Positions 41,718 through 56,400 of a stretch of DNA of 64,000 nucleotides are shown in pieces. The notes beneath the pieces are model-generated. The model worked only from the letters and a program-made list of their open reading frames with translations. It was not told the DNA's origin and made no database searches. The first letter of the stretch is position 1, and each line of letters starts with the position of its first letter. The position numbers and the translations under genes were made by a program. The DNA comes from Doris montereyensis (lineage: Eukaryota; Mollusca; Gastropoda; Nudibranchia; Dorididae): assembly GCA_037039925.1 (NCBI GenBank), contig JAXRKP010000110.1:181001-245000 (forward strand), read 5' to 3'.

Positions 41718-44443
41718 CGCTTTGGAAGAAGACCTCAATTAATTACGTTTTTCTTGAATTATTCCTTTATTTTCCCGTTATTATATTTTTTTTTGGTCGA
41801 GGATGCGTGCAGACGACTTATTTTAAAATATTTATAACAAGCTTCAGAATGGAGATAGAAAAACAAATTATACATCAAAATAACAGGAATTAAATGCAGT
41901 TTCAAATAATTAATGAACTGATGAAAATAGGTTTTTGCACTATTGGGACCACTAGATCTATCAGAATCGTCACTGTCTTCCATCAAACAAATTATCATCA
42001 GATTCACTCAGTTCATCATCGTCTAAATCAGAAAACCTTCATCAACAGTACATAGTTCTAAGGCTTGTTGTGCTGTCAATCGTCAGAGCACGGCCTCGGA
42101 AAGGTGCACTAGATGAACTAGCAGAAGCCATATTTGTAAACAAAAATCATCTGATTTACAGGATTGAAGAAAAAAGGCAATAGAATGCAGAGAAAACACA
42201 ATATTTTTCAGTTGTTTTCGTTCTACTTTCACTTTTATGGAGCATGTGAATAAGAAGAGTGATTTTCCTTTGATTATAAAACTTATACTTGAGTCAAACG
42301 AAATAATACTAGAGTAGCACTAACGCTAACAGCGTTGTTCAGTCAAAACGTGAATGGTTGCTGAACACTGAAAGCATTGTTCAGTTAATTTTTTATATTC
42401 ATCGAAGATGTTATTTGTTTTTTGTTATCCTTTTTTATCAAGTGTTTAAAATTTTATATTCATTGAAGATGTTATTTGTTTCTTGTTATCCTTTTTTATC
42501 AAGTGTTTAAAATTTTATATTCATTGAAGATGTTATTTGTTTCTTGTTATCCTTTTTTATCAAGTATTTTAAGTTTTTATATTCATTGAAGATGTTCCTT
42601 ATTTCTTGTTATCCTTTTTTTTTTTTATCAAGTATTTCAAATTTTTATATTCATTGAAGATGTTCCTTGTTTCTTGCTATCCTTTTTTTTTTTTTTATCA
42701 AGTATTTCAAATTTTTATATTCATTGAAGACTACTTATTTCTTGTTAATTTTTTTTATCAAGTGTTTTAAATTTTTATATTCATTGAAGACGTTACTTGT
42801 TTCTTTTAAAACAATGGATGTAATATAATAATTGAGCTTGGAAAAAGTAATGAAGCCTACTCTTAAATTTTTCTTTCAGCCTACCTGTTCAAAGCAGCAT
42901 GCACGCATAGAGAAGACAGCCTCTTTTATAGCTAAACATGGAATACAAATGGAGATCATGTTGAAGACTCGGCAGTCTGGCAATACCCAGTTCAATTTCT
43001 TGTACTTTGAAGACGTTTTGAATCCATACTATAAAAACGTGGTCAGCATGATCAAATCTGGACGTTACAAACCACAAGCTACTGAAGAAAAAGGTTTGAG
43101 GAGATTCTATCTCAATTTTTTTATTTAAAATCTTAAAATGACTTTTCCGTGACTAGTTGATGCTTTTTCGGCTGAAGGCAGGAGAGGGAGTGTAAAACGT
43201 CTGGAACATGGGAGAGACGGATGGGACACCTTTCGAAAATTAGCATCTCTTTGGATGGCAATTCCTGATGTTTGTGGGAAATGCAACTTTGAGAAGAAAG
43301 GAAATATCAGAGAATCTTCCTTAGTTCATTTTATTTAGGAAGCATTCTTGGTCTTTAGTAATGTGAATGACATGACAGGTTCTGTCATCACATATCTCTT
43401 CATTACTTTAGAATCATCTGCATTGAAATCTGACAGAATTCATAGTGATATAATTTAGCCACTGCGCAATTCATCACCAAGGGGATCTTATGTTCTTTCT
43501 TATAAAATTGTGTGACACAATTTTGTGCAGGTTTACTTGAAAGAAATTTGTCGTTTAATTTTCCACCCATATAACAAGTTTAATATTGATGCATTGTTTC
43601 ACAAGTGTTGTACAGAAATTTAATTTACATGTTTTCTTTGCAGAGGACAAGGATGAGGATTATTTGCACCCTTCACTGTCGTCAACAAATCAAGTGCCTC
43701 TACCACCCCTGCCACCCGTAAGTTGAAAAGGAAAGTCTTTTACGACAATATGATTTAAACCATCTTCCACCCTCATTCAAGAGAGAGAAAAAACACCAAA
43801 TTTTCAAAAGCGCCCACAACAATTCTTATGAGATTATCTTTACTTTAAATTATATATTTTTGTGTTCCAATATCATAACGATTGTCATATCAATGTCAAT
43901 TTGATAGAAGAAAATTTATGTTGGAATTTAAAAAAAAAGTCCAATCTACCCCACGACAAGTGAACTATATTATTAGCTTTGAACAAATTGTTTTAACTCA
44001 CTTTTGCTACATAATTCAAAGCATCACAATAATTGTACAACTTAAGACATAATACATAAACCATTCTCTTCAGAAGAAAAAAGATGTTGGTAGTTTCTGC
44101 ATGTAAAAAAGAAGGGGAAAAAAGAAAGAAAGCTCTGTTTTCAAGAGTGTGACACATCTTCCATAAACTATTTTGATAGTAGATTTAGGCATAGATCTAG
44201 TCTTTGGCTTCATTTTGGATGTATGCAACATAAAGATTCATATCTTGAGTCACTTGTAGATATGGAACACAAAGGAGCCACAGTGGCGCTCTCTCTCTCT
44301 CGCCTTTCATTTTATTATTTATTCATGTAAAACAATTTTTAGATTAAGCTTTGGCTCTCTCGCATTTTATTTTATATTTATTAATATTTTACCTTTTTTT
44401 AGATTGAGCTCTCTGTATCTCTCTCTCTCTCTCTCTCTCTCTC

Positions 44444-44487
<44 letters not shown>

Positions 44488-47400
44488 CTCTCTCTCTCTT
44501 TCTCTCTCTCTTTTCTCTCTCTCTTTCTCTCTGTCTCTCTCTCTCTCTTTTTTTTTTATAGCTTGCAGAACAAAGAGACTTTTTAATATTTTATTTTATT
44601 CTACCTTTTGCAGTTTAGAACAAAAATTTAAAAAAAAATTGTTTGTTCTATTTCAGTGAGAAGACTTAAATTATCTAAGATAAAATAATTGTTAGTTGTT
44701 TTTTGTTTCCCTTTTCAGCCACAAAAGCCTATTGAGCTTCCCAAAGTTGCGATCCATGACACTCCCTATGGTGCTCTTATCAACTCTTTCAAGAAATATT
44801 CGGCAGCTGCGTAAGTTGCAATGTGTTGCCCGGTAACGGTTAATTATAACCCTTGAAAGTGATTGTGATTTTATTTTTTGGAAGCACTCCTGGGACATGG
44901 AGCTTGTTGTAAGTCGTAACATAACAAACAAACAAGACATTTATATTTCTGAACTTTTTTCACCATTCTGCTGACACAAAGGGCAACTAAACAAAAGTTT
45001 TCTAGCGGTTACAGTAGCTACCAAATAAGAGGCGAGGGGTCAGTAGCTCGGTCAGTAGAGCATCGGACTACCATCCAGGATGCCCCAGTCATGGAAAAAA
45101 ATATTTCGGGCCCTGTCAACTCATTGGGTAGCTATGTCCATTCGGACTCAGCAAAAATAAAGGCAGCGTGGAAGGCAAAGGCAAACTACCACATTATGCC
45201 GTATGCCCTAGAAAAATCAAGACTCTACTCTTGATTGCCCTACGCTCAAATCTGAGCATGGGACTGACTTTAATTTTATTATCAAACAATTAGCACTCTT
45301 TTGTTTTAGAAAAAAACCCACTTTTTTAGCCGCATCTTTGGCATAATTGTCTTGATTATGCTCATTATTATTTATGACATATTTATCATGGTCTGCCATG
45401 GCGATTGAGAAGATGATGGAGCTGTGATGGGGGGGGGGGGGGGCATGCATGAGTGTGTACAAGTGTGTGTGAATGTTCAATCATGGTTATATTAGGTTCA
45501 ATTGTGTTATTTGATGGTGCAAGTCTACTGTGTTATGTGTAAACTTTTGTACTCTATGTATTTTTGTAATATGAGAAATGTAAATCAAAAGAAAAATTGC
45601 CTTCTTTGGATAGTAAAGATTATTATTTTTATTATCCCTTTCAATGAATAGGGCAGCCAGTCCTATCAATGGATCACCGCAACAGCCGGAAGAGTCGGAA
45701 ACCACATCAGTATCCAATCACAATGAAGATGCACCCATTGAAGAGAAAGGCAATGGTATATATGCCCCTGCTGCAAGTACTTTGTATGGACCTGCCTTGG
45801 AAGATCAGTTCCGTGGCCGATCTCGCAGTCCCTCCAGTGAGAGAAGTAAACGCAAGAAGAAGAGAAGAAGAAGAACCCGTTCATCTAGCTCAGATAGTTC
45901 GTCGTCGTCATCTTCATCCTCATCAGGGTCAAGGTCCTCCCGTAAAAGAAAGAAAAGGTACATTGTTTTTCCTGCAGTGATCCCATATTTCTGACAATTT
46001 ATCAGATTGAGTACACTGTTACTCTTTTTATTCAAACATGTTAAGAATGGCCTTTTTTATCTGTTAAGCTGCGGGCGGTTGGTGGGATATACTGGTAGGT
46101 CCTTCTTTCCTTTCCTTCTTTGTCCAGTTATCTTTCATCTTGCTGTTTTCTCTTAATTCACCCTGAGATCACTGCAATGGTGGACAGGGTAAATTTCAAA
46201 GAAACTAACAAATCCGTTTAGCTTTTTTCTTCCATAGTTAATTTTTTAATCTTGTGAAAAGAAAAGCTTTCCAAGTATTTCAATTGGGTTTGACATCTTA
46301 TTGGTTCACTAGTTAATACACCATTGGGTTTGACATCTTATTGGTTCACTAGTTGATACACCATTGGGTTTGACATCTTATTGGTTCACTAGTTAATACA
46401 CCATTGGGTTTGACATCTTATTGGTTCACTAGTTAATACACCATTGGGTTTGACATCTTATTGGTTCACTAGTTAATACACCATTGGGTTTGACATCTTA
46501 TTGGTTCACTAGTTAATACACCATTGGGTTTGACATCTTATTGGTTCACTAGTTAATACACCATTTGATATAACACTTAACTTTTTAAGTTTGTTGTTTG
46601 GGGTTGTTTGTTTTGGGGTTTTTTTTTGCCATTGTTGAACTGTAATGTCTAACAGTTATTTATTTTCTTGTTTCTTTTTTTTTTTCCCCTCCTCCTTTTT
46701 TAATGACAGTAAATCTCCATTGCCGAGACCCCAGCCCAGACCAGAAGGCCCATCAGCCATCATTCCGCCGCCGGCTGATATTCAGCCAATAGTTGATCGT
46801 ATGGCTTTGTACGTTGCCAAAAATGGAATAGAGTTTGAGATGGTGGTGATGGGACGTAACGATCCACGATTCCAGTTTCTCAACGAGTACCATGCTTACT
46901 TTCCCTATTACAGACTGAAAAGGGAGCTGTTTCTCAGGGTACTTTTTAACTATTCTTCTCTGGAAATGTTTTTATACATGGAAAATGTTAGTTTTTTTTT
47001 TTAATGGAAGATTTAAAAACTGTCTTATAATGTGTATGAAACATATCTCTATCATTTTGATCCTATGGAAAGTTTTTTATTTTATTATAAATAGCAATTC
47101 CAGCTCAGCTTGAATTTTTAATGATGTTGATCACTTCTTATATAAAATATTCGCATTTGTGAAATATGTAGGCCTACTCCATGAAAATGGAAAGGTTACT
47201 GTAGCTCTTCTCATGGTGTGAATAGGTTCAGACATTGATATTGATCTACATTGGTTTTAGGTGTAGTATTTTTTAACACCTTGTTATGTATTATGGTTTT
47301 GGGGGTTGTTTTTTTGTGACGGTAATGTTGCATTTTTGAGCTCTCTTTGTTTTCTTCTTTTGACGGGAATGTTGCATTAGGTTATGTTTATTCATTCATA

Positions 47401-50400
47401 TTTTGATTTATACGTATATAGTATATGCTTCATGAGATGACATACATCACTGGAAGATGAAAATATGTGTGCTCTTCTACATCAAGATGTAAAGTTTTGT
47501 TTATTTTTTTAATTTTTATTTTAAAAGTTTTTTATTTCCTCTTTAAGGAATTGGGGAGAGATTTGGAGCAAGATCTTAAAAGGAAGACACCAAGGAGAGT
47601 AGTCTTGTTAGTGTGAGCTTCTCTATCAAAGCAAAGTCGAAGGAGTCTGAACCCGTTCCTGCCAGCAAATCAAAGCTCTTTGACTACGACACCAGTGAAG
47701 GTAAGCTGTGTGACTGAGACAGTGCTTGCTGTCTTGCCTCCTCATCCTCCTCTACCTCCTCCTTCCCTTTGGGCCTAAAGCCCAACATGAGGAAGAGTGG
47801 GAGTGTTTGGCAACTTTTTTTTTTTTTTTTACCTGGATGTCAGTTTGAAATGACAAAGGTTTTTGTTTTTAAAGAAATGCTCATTTCATGATGCAACAGA
47901 TTCAGTTTTTCTTCTTTCTTTTTTTTGTTTTTTGTTGGCTTTTGGTATTATTTTTATCTACAAGGTGATTTGCCTTCCTCGAAGGTTGTATGAATTGAGG
48001 AGGTATTGAAGGTTTTACATATCTGATACTTACATATCATTCAACAGGAAACGTCTGATCCATGTAAAAAGTTTTGATGTACAGACTATTGTTTCAATGT
48101 CTTAGCAATATCAGGGTGTCCAGCAAGGTCGGAAATATATCGGATTTTTCATACTCGGGTCAGAAATGGTCGGAAATTGATGTCTTGGGTAGGAAAACAA
48201 GTAGGAAATGGGGCTCAGGGAAATCCTTCAAAACGAAAAAAAATGTTTCCCGGTCGAAAATACCAGGGGAAATGATATATTGAGGACCAACATGAGAGAA
48301 AATCAGGAAATCGAAGTACGCATGAACAATTATCGGCACCGCGAAATGGGAAAATGTGAAGTGTGTATTAGTATTAGAGAGAGAGTATTTATAGAGAGTC
48401 GGGAGTTTACGGATGACTGAAAGGCAAATGCAAGTGTTTAGTAAGAATAGAGGAGGTTGGATGATCGAAGAGATATTAATATTATGTACGCACAGCCTGA
48501 TAGCAGAATAGAGGGAGGGGACAGGGTGAAGAAAGTCAATGTGAAAACATATGATGGCAAAACAAGAGGAGACTGAGTCTGACATACGATATCGAAAGAG
48601 AAAGAGAAATAATGAATGTGTTTTCCACTACAGTGTAGACATTGGTGGGAAAGGGTAGAACCGGGAAGAATGCAATCATGTACTATACTAGATCTAGATT
48701 CCGGTTTATTGAAGAAGAAAGAAAGAGTGGGTAGGGCGGTTTTACTAGGGAGGGGGTCTAGATCTAGTTTTAAGTTTTTGATCCTGAGAAAGAAAAAGGA
48801 CGGGGGTGGGGGGTGGCTAAAAGTAGAACAGAAGAAGAATTATAATTGGCAGAGTTCAAGTTAGAGAAAAAGCCTTCCAAACCTCATTTTCTTCTCGGTA
48901 GACTACTGGGTAAGTATTTGTGCGTGTGTTTAGGCTATGACATTCATTGTTTTATTTATTTTTCGAAAGGAGATAAAATAAATAATTAAAATTCATTTTT
49001 GCACTGTGAAGTGATATAGATCTAACACTACTATCAGCTATCAGAATTATTTTTTTATTCAGAAATGTATAAAAAACTGTAGAAAAATGCTGAAGTATTA
49101 TTAATTCAAAGCAAAACATTAAAGAAATGTGTGATCACTTTTGTTTTCATTGAGATGCACTAGAAAGTCATTCATTTATGATTTGCATTGACAATTTATG
49201 ATAATGTATTGAAATTGGAAATATTTACGCTGTTCTCAGTTTCTCGCATCGGGAGAGTATTTCATTTCCTATGTAGGATTTTTTTCTGTTGAGGTAGGAA
49301 ATTTTCAGTTGAATTTTTACTGGACACCCTGAATATGTTTGAACCTGAAGATAGTAATTTTCCTTTAGAGAAAAAAGATAGCATTGATCCTCCCAAAAGT
49401 TTTCAAGGTCGCCTAGAATCTGCTGCAATTTTTAGGTGCTCTATGTCCTGAAATATCAGGTTTTTAAGAAGCTTGGATCTCCTGTTGTTAACTTTCTTTT
49501 GTCGTTATTCAGGTGAGGAAGGACATCAGCAGGAATCTGTTTCCAAACCCCGTCCCGAACGGCTACCCCACCTGCAAGAGCTCCTGGTGATGAGGGTTCA
49601 GTAAACGGTATTGTTGCCCTGTTCAGCTTTTGTTTGAGAATTAAAATCAGCCTGTTCATTTTGTTAATTTATTAAATATAGCAGTCTCAGCCAATTTGCA
49701 CGATTCGTTATTATGCACGTTTTTTCTCTCTAATAACCGAATTTTACAACGCTAATCACCCCCTCGAAATGCAACAACGGATGGTTTGACTTCGCCAAAA
49801 TAACAGGCATTCGTAAGTCTGTCTTCAATTATCCATGGAGATCATACTCTGTATGACACGTCATAAAAAAACAAAACAACATGCCACCCCTTGTTGTAGT
49901 CTTGAGTAAGAGAAGAATGTAGCAGATCTATGGGAAGGCCTGTTGGGTCTTGTCCTCAAACCAAAGAACAACAAACAAACCCCAAACAACTTGCAAGACA
50001 AAAAAGGAGAGAGGGTTTACATGTACAGTAGTGACCGCCTAAAAAAATTTTGATGAAACCGATTTTTTCCCTATATAAATTGCCCCTCTAAATACCTGTT
50101 TCAAAACCAAAATTTTCGCCTAAATGCCTGGTCTCACAGCTTCTGCAGGTATCATTTTCTCCAAATTATCATAAAATACGTCTGTAAAAATATTTTTGTT
50201 TATCATACATTGCTAATTTGGCTTATGCCCACCAACAACGTGCCATGCATTGCAATCACCCTTCATTGCCTATCCATTATAATGTAGTGAAAAATTACCA
50301 GACTTCTCTTCTTAACGCCACCCAGTGTACACCACAGCCTTAAATTCCATTGGATTACTGGTTTGTCAGTAGGCAATTAGAATTGAAGTCTTTCAGACTC

Positions 50401-53400
50401 CACCCACGGCTCTTTCTTGATGCCGTAAGTTGAATGCAATCACCTGGTGTTTTTAGTAGACCATGCACGCATTGCAATCGAGGGACAAGGTGTGAACAGT
50501 TTTATTGCTCCCCTGCCTGGCGTTAGCTGTATCCATTGTGTCTTCGTGGCGAGCGATAGTCAACCTACCTGCGCGCTCCCCACCTCAGCGCTAAATGGTT
50601 CCCAGGTGTCCCTATTTCTCACATTAAATTTTTCGTAAACGTTGAATTTCTGCACCATACCCTTAGCACCTTAGCACCATACCCTTAGCACCATACCCTT
50701 AGCACCATACCCTTAGCACCATACCCTTAGAGATCACCCTCCAAACCCAGATAGTTGCCACTGACCCACTTTCGCCTAAATACTCGTTTTTCTGCTTCCC
50801 AAGCACTTGGCATTTAGGCGGCCACTGCTGTATTTCCAAACAGACTGTGTTTATGTTGTGATAAGAACATTGCATTGAAAATTTTGTTTCTTTCTTTCTC
50901 TTCCTTCATTTAGCTCTTATTTTCATCACCATCATCATTATTATTATTTATGTATTGTATCATCACTGTCATGATTATTAAAGAAGTAGTAGTGCATGTC
51001 GTAATATTTAAAAAAAAACAAGTATTAATGTTATTAATCATTTTACCTTCAATAATCTTTTTTTTTTTCTTTCTCATATAACAGCGGAGGAAAAAGTAAA
51101 AGACAAGCTGGCCAGTGCATTGAAAGAGAGAATATCGCAATCGTCCAAAGAGAAGAATTTGCAGGCAGAGCGAAAGAGAAAGGCGGCCATGTTTCTTACC
51201 ATGCTCAAGACCAACCAGCCACAGGCATCGCCGCCCTCTGCCTCTGCCCACGAAGATGCTGCATCTCTATACGTTGGTAAGATTATTGGGTTTTTTTTAA
51301 TCAGAAAGGGTTACGTCCCCTAAAAAAAACCCGTCAGATAAAGCGATTCGCTGTGGAATAGCTGCTTTTATTTCTGGATCTTTTTTGCCTGTACACTGCC
51401 TTGGTGAAAGAAACAGATTATCATAGCTGCCAACCAGTGCATAAAAAAACGTATTTTGTGTGGATTTTTGTTGTAAGTCTGTATTTTCCTTAAAAAGTAC
51501 CACGTGAGTATTAACGGATGGATAACAATTTCCGGGTCACGGAAAAAAAACCCAAGTTAGCAGCAGAGGCTCAGAGAGGCTGTGGTGCACATTAAGAAAC
51601 GCAAATGCGTTTGAGTTCGCTGAGAAATTGAGAAAACTGCTGACCACTGCTGTCACATTTCACGAACCCTATTATTAATATTTATTGAAAGGCCAGCAAT
51701 TGACAGGTTTTTTGTTATTTTATTCAACGATTTAAGTTAAATAGCTGCCGATCGGTAAGTTAAATATGTTCTTATTACATTTTTGGGGCTATGAGTCCAT
51801 TGTTGAAAAAAGTAAGTCTGTATTAACCTTGAAAATTAAGTCCATGCCCTATGCCATATGAGGGTTGTTTGTAATTTTTTGTTTAAGGAAACCCAGGTGT
51901 AAATATTGGAAAGATTGGGCTGAAAGTCCGGAGTTACCATTCTGAGTTTGCAAAGCTACCGTCACCAAAAAGCAGCAAAAAGATTGCTTGTTCTATTATA
52001 TGGAGGGAAGCGTGAACAGGAAGCAAAGGCTAAAACAGTTACCTTGTGGTGAGGAAGTCCGGAAATTTTGTTGTATTGTTTACCATCCCATGGAATAATA
52101 TAAATCAAATCATCAATGTTTTCTGGAAAATGATGCAAAGCAAAGTCCATACAAAAGAAAGGAAGATAAAGTGTTGTGCATGAAATAAAGAAAACTCAAG
52201 CAAAGCAAAAGAGGGAAAGTTAGAGAAACAGAGGGACAGCAGCCAGAGGAGAAAAGACTTTTTACAATTAAGAAAATGTTGCACTCAGATGCCTGCAGAG
52301 CATATCTCCAGTTTTCAATCAGAATGTTTGAAAAACTAACATCATGCTGCAGACAAATGAACCTCATTGTTTTTCCAAAACCTCTCCTGATGGATCTCAA
52401 GGAACTGTTTGCTTCATTAAAGCAAGTGTGATCAAGGACCAGGATCCACTTTTGTGGACTACAAGAATGAGAATAACCACAGAGGGACTTGATGAGGATA
52501 GGCAGCAGCACATTGGATCAAGGAGAAATTAGAAGAATTTTTGCATCAAGAGTCTGCATGGTAGTGGTCAAATCTGATGTTTGGAGCAGGTTTGAAAAGA
52601 GGGCTTATGCAAAAGCTCCTGAGATTTTTTATAAAAAGATGATTATGATGTTAAATGGAGATGATATGGATACAGCTATGGATGGCCTCCAGGATGAATT
52701 TAATTTGTATCAATTAGCTTGAGGATGGCTTTTTCAGTTGCTCACCAATGGTTCCAACTGGGAGAATGAAGGATATGCTTGGCAAGGCCAAATATCAAAG
52801 ATTGGCATTCTGCATGTTAGGCCTCCTGACTGTTCCTAGCAACAGTGAATGTGAGAGAATCTTTCAGCCAAAAAGAACAAAACTGATTTTAGGGGGTCCA
52901 AGCTCAAACATCTTGATTGCAAAATCATTATGGAAGGAAAAAGCAGACCTTCAGTCCAGAGTTTTTAAAGTAAAAAGTTTCAGCCAAAACAATGAAACAG
53001 TCATGCATTTAAAAATTTCTTATAGATTATAGTCAGCTCCTGTAGATTAATGAAAAGATGTCTCCAACCAATTGAATGGATTATTTTTTATTTTGATTGC
53101 AACTAATCCAATACATTATTTATAATAGTAAAGGTTGACAGCTCTTATGATAGTTTATAGTAAAGTCGAATGGGGTGCAGAAACTTCTATGATGGAATAA
53201 TATAAATCAAATATAGTTTATAGAATCTCCTTTTGAATTTGAAAAGGTTGGCAGTTCCTATAGATTATAGAAATGGTTGGCAGTTCCTATAGATTATTAT
53301 ACATTATTATATAGATTATAGAAAAGGTTGGCAGCTCTTATCCTGTAGATTATAGAAAAGTTTGGCAGCTCCTGTAGATTATAGAAAAGGTAATGGCAGT

Positions 53401-56400
53401 TCCTATAGATTATAGTAAAGGTTGGCAGTTCCTATAGATTATAGTAAAGGTTGGCAGTTCCTATAGATTATAGAAACGGTTGGCAGTTCTTATACATTAT
53501 TATATAGTGAAGGTTGGCAGCTCCTATAGATTATAGTAACGGTTAGTTCCTATAGATTATAGTAAAGGTTGGCAGTTCCTATAGATTATAGAAAAGGTTG
53601 GCAGTTCCTGTAGATTATAGAAAAGGTTGGCAGTTCCTATAGATTATAGTAAAGGTTGGCAGTTCCTATAGATTATAGTAAAGGTTGGCAGCTCCTGTAG
53701 ATTATAGCTTATAAAAGGTTGGCAGTTCCTATAGATTATAGTAAAGGTTGGCAGTTCCTATAGATTATAGAAAAGGTTGGCAGTTCCTATAGATTATAGT
53801 AAGGTTGGCAGTTCCTCTGTAGATTGCATTATAGAAAAGGTTGGCAGTTCCTATAGATTATAGTAAAGGTTGGCAGCTCCTATAGCTTATAGTAAAGGTT
53901 GGCAGTTCCTATAGATTATAGTAAAGGTTGGCAGTTCCTATAGCTTATAGTAAAGGTTGGCAGTTCCTATAGCTTATAGTAAAGGTTGGCAGTTCCTAGA
54001 TGGCAGCTTATAGTAAAGGTTGGCAGTTCCTATACATTATAGTAAAGGTTGGCAGTTCCTATAAATTATAGTAAAGGTTTGCAGTTCCTATAGCTTATAG
54101 TAAAGGTTGGCAGTTCCTATACATTATAGTAAAGGTTGGCAGTTCCTATACAGTTCCTATAAATTATAGTAAAGGTTGGCAGTTCCTATAAATTATAGTA
54201 AAGGTTGGCAGTTCCTATAGATGTAAAGGTTGGCAGTTCCTATAAATTATAGTAAAGGTTTGCAGTTCCTATAAATTATAGTAAAGGTTGGCAGTTCCTA
54301 TAGATGTAAAGGTTGGCAGTTCCTATAAATTATAGTAAAGGTTGGCAGTTCCTATATAGTAAAGGTTGGCAGTTCCTATAAATTATAGTAAAGGTTCCTA
54401 TGGCAGTTCCTATAGCTTATAGTAAAGGTTGGCAGTTCCTATAGATGTAAAGGTTGGCAGTTCCTATAAATTATAGTAAAGGTTGGCAGTTCCTATAAAT
54501 TATAGTAAAGGTTTGCAGTTCCTATAAATTATAGTAAAGGTTTGCAGTTCCTATAAATTATAGAAAAGGTTTGCAGCTCCTATAGATTATAGAAAAGATT
54601 GGCAGCTCCTGTAGATTATAGAAAAGGTTGGCAGCTCCTGTAGATTATAGTAAAGGTTGGCAGCTCCTGTAGATTATAGAAAAGGTTGGCAGCTCCTGTA
54701 GATTATAGAAAAGGTTGGCAGCTCCCTGGTAGCAGCTCCTATAGAGAAAAGGTTGGCAGCTCCTATGGATTATAGAAAAAGGTGGGCAGCTCCTATAGAT
54801 TATAGAAAAGGTTGGCAGCTCCTATAGATTATAGTAAAGGTTGGCAGCTCCTATAGATTATAAATGCTGAGAGTAGAAGAATACCCTAGGGAGAACACAA
54901 GACAAGGACAATGGAATAAAACAAATAACTGTGAACGCCAGACAGAATCATGGTGTAGTCCATGAAGGGAAATCCAATACAAACACTGTTGTAACTACGC
55001 TTTTTCTTCATGACGAGGCTGTGGATAATGATTTTATTCTGTCTGGTGTCTGTGATATTTCAAAACTTTTTTTTCTTTCTTTTTTAGGCATGAAAATAAT
55101 CGATGGTAAAATTTTTTTTAGTTTTTACTGAATTTTTCTGTTCTGCAGGAGAGGCACCGAGTTCTTCAGCTGTTGTTTATGAATATGACAATCAGCCCAT
55201 GCCTCATCGTGTTGAGCGAGCCAGATCCCCAAGAGAGAGACGCAGACATAGAAAATCACCAACGCCTCCTAGTGCTTACAATTTGGATAGAAGGTACCTA
55301 CCCGGTTGTGTTGTGACTGGTGCTATTGGTAGATCCTGCTTCTTTCCTTTCAATCTTTTGTTCTTATCCTTCATCCTACTGTTTCCTCTTTATTCACCCC
55401 GAGATCACTGTTTATGGGAGGTGAATTTCAATGAATCAATCAAACAATGGCATGTACAGTGTTTATAACCATTGCCTACAGATATGTACTGTGTAGATAC
55501 TGCTGGTTTTATTAGTACTAGTAGATAAAGACAAGCAGTGAGGCAAGGGGCATGTCGAAAGTTAATGTAATGACACAAGACAACATGAAAGCCCCATAGG
55601 AACAAAGACGAGAGACAAACACAAGGAATAGACAGAAAAAAATCCAGGCCACCATGGGGATCGAACCCGCGACCTCTGCGTCGGCACCCATCACCTCGCC
55701 ATGAAAAGAAAGCGTGGTTCGATCCCCATGGTGGCCTGGATATTTTTCTGTCTATTCCTTGTGTTTGTCTCGTCTTAGTACTAGTAGTAGTAGTATAGTA
55801 CTGGTAACTTACTTTCTAGAAGGCCTTTATTAAAATCCTTAAAGATGATATTGTAGCACCCTTTTTCACTTACTGCTTCACGAAGGATTAAGAAATTCCT
55901 CCGATTCACCCTAAAATGTCTGCCTACTGAATGTTAGATCATAATGATTCATGATATTTTGTTCTCGGAAGTGAAAATTCAGTAGAGGTGAGGAAGAGAG
56001 AGTTGTGTGTTCTCTTTAAATTTGATGTCTTTTCTTTTTTTTATGACCCAAAAACAATATTTGTTTTATGGCCATAGATGTGATAGCTTGTGTGGAGAGA
56101 AAAATAGAAAGGTTTATTTCAATAATGTGCCTATGTCCATTTTCGTGAAAATGAGACAGATAATCGCAGGGAATAAAAGGAAATCATGCGTCCTGAAAAG
56201 TGTGAAAGTGATATGGTGAAAATTCATCACGTTCACAGCATTTGGATTCCCAAAGCCAGCAGTGCCAAAGTCCCTGGTTTTTGGCATTTTTTTCTCTAAA
56301 TGACGTAATTGTGACTTAGGCACACTATTGAAATTATCCCTTCAATTGCTTAACTTGTGTACATTTCTCAGGTCTCCCGGCCGACCGAGTCCCCCAAGAA

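Noticed and set aside
48160..48585. 141-residue minus-strand ORF
   Set aside because: Located within the CAGGGTGTCCAG element, no resemblance to a transposase, composition not protein-like.
50447..50638. 63-residue ORF with several cysteines
   Set aside because: It lies inside the second pogo-like MITE and is not open in the first copy.
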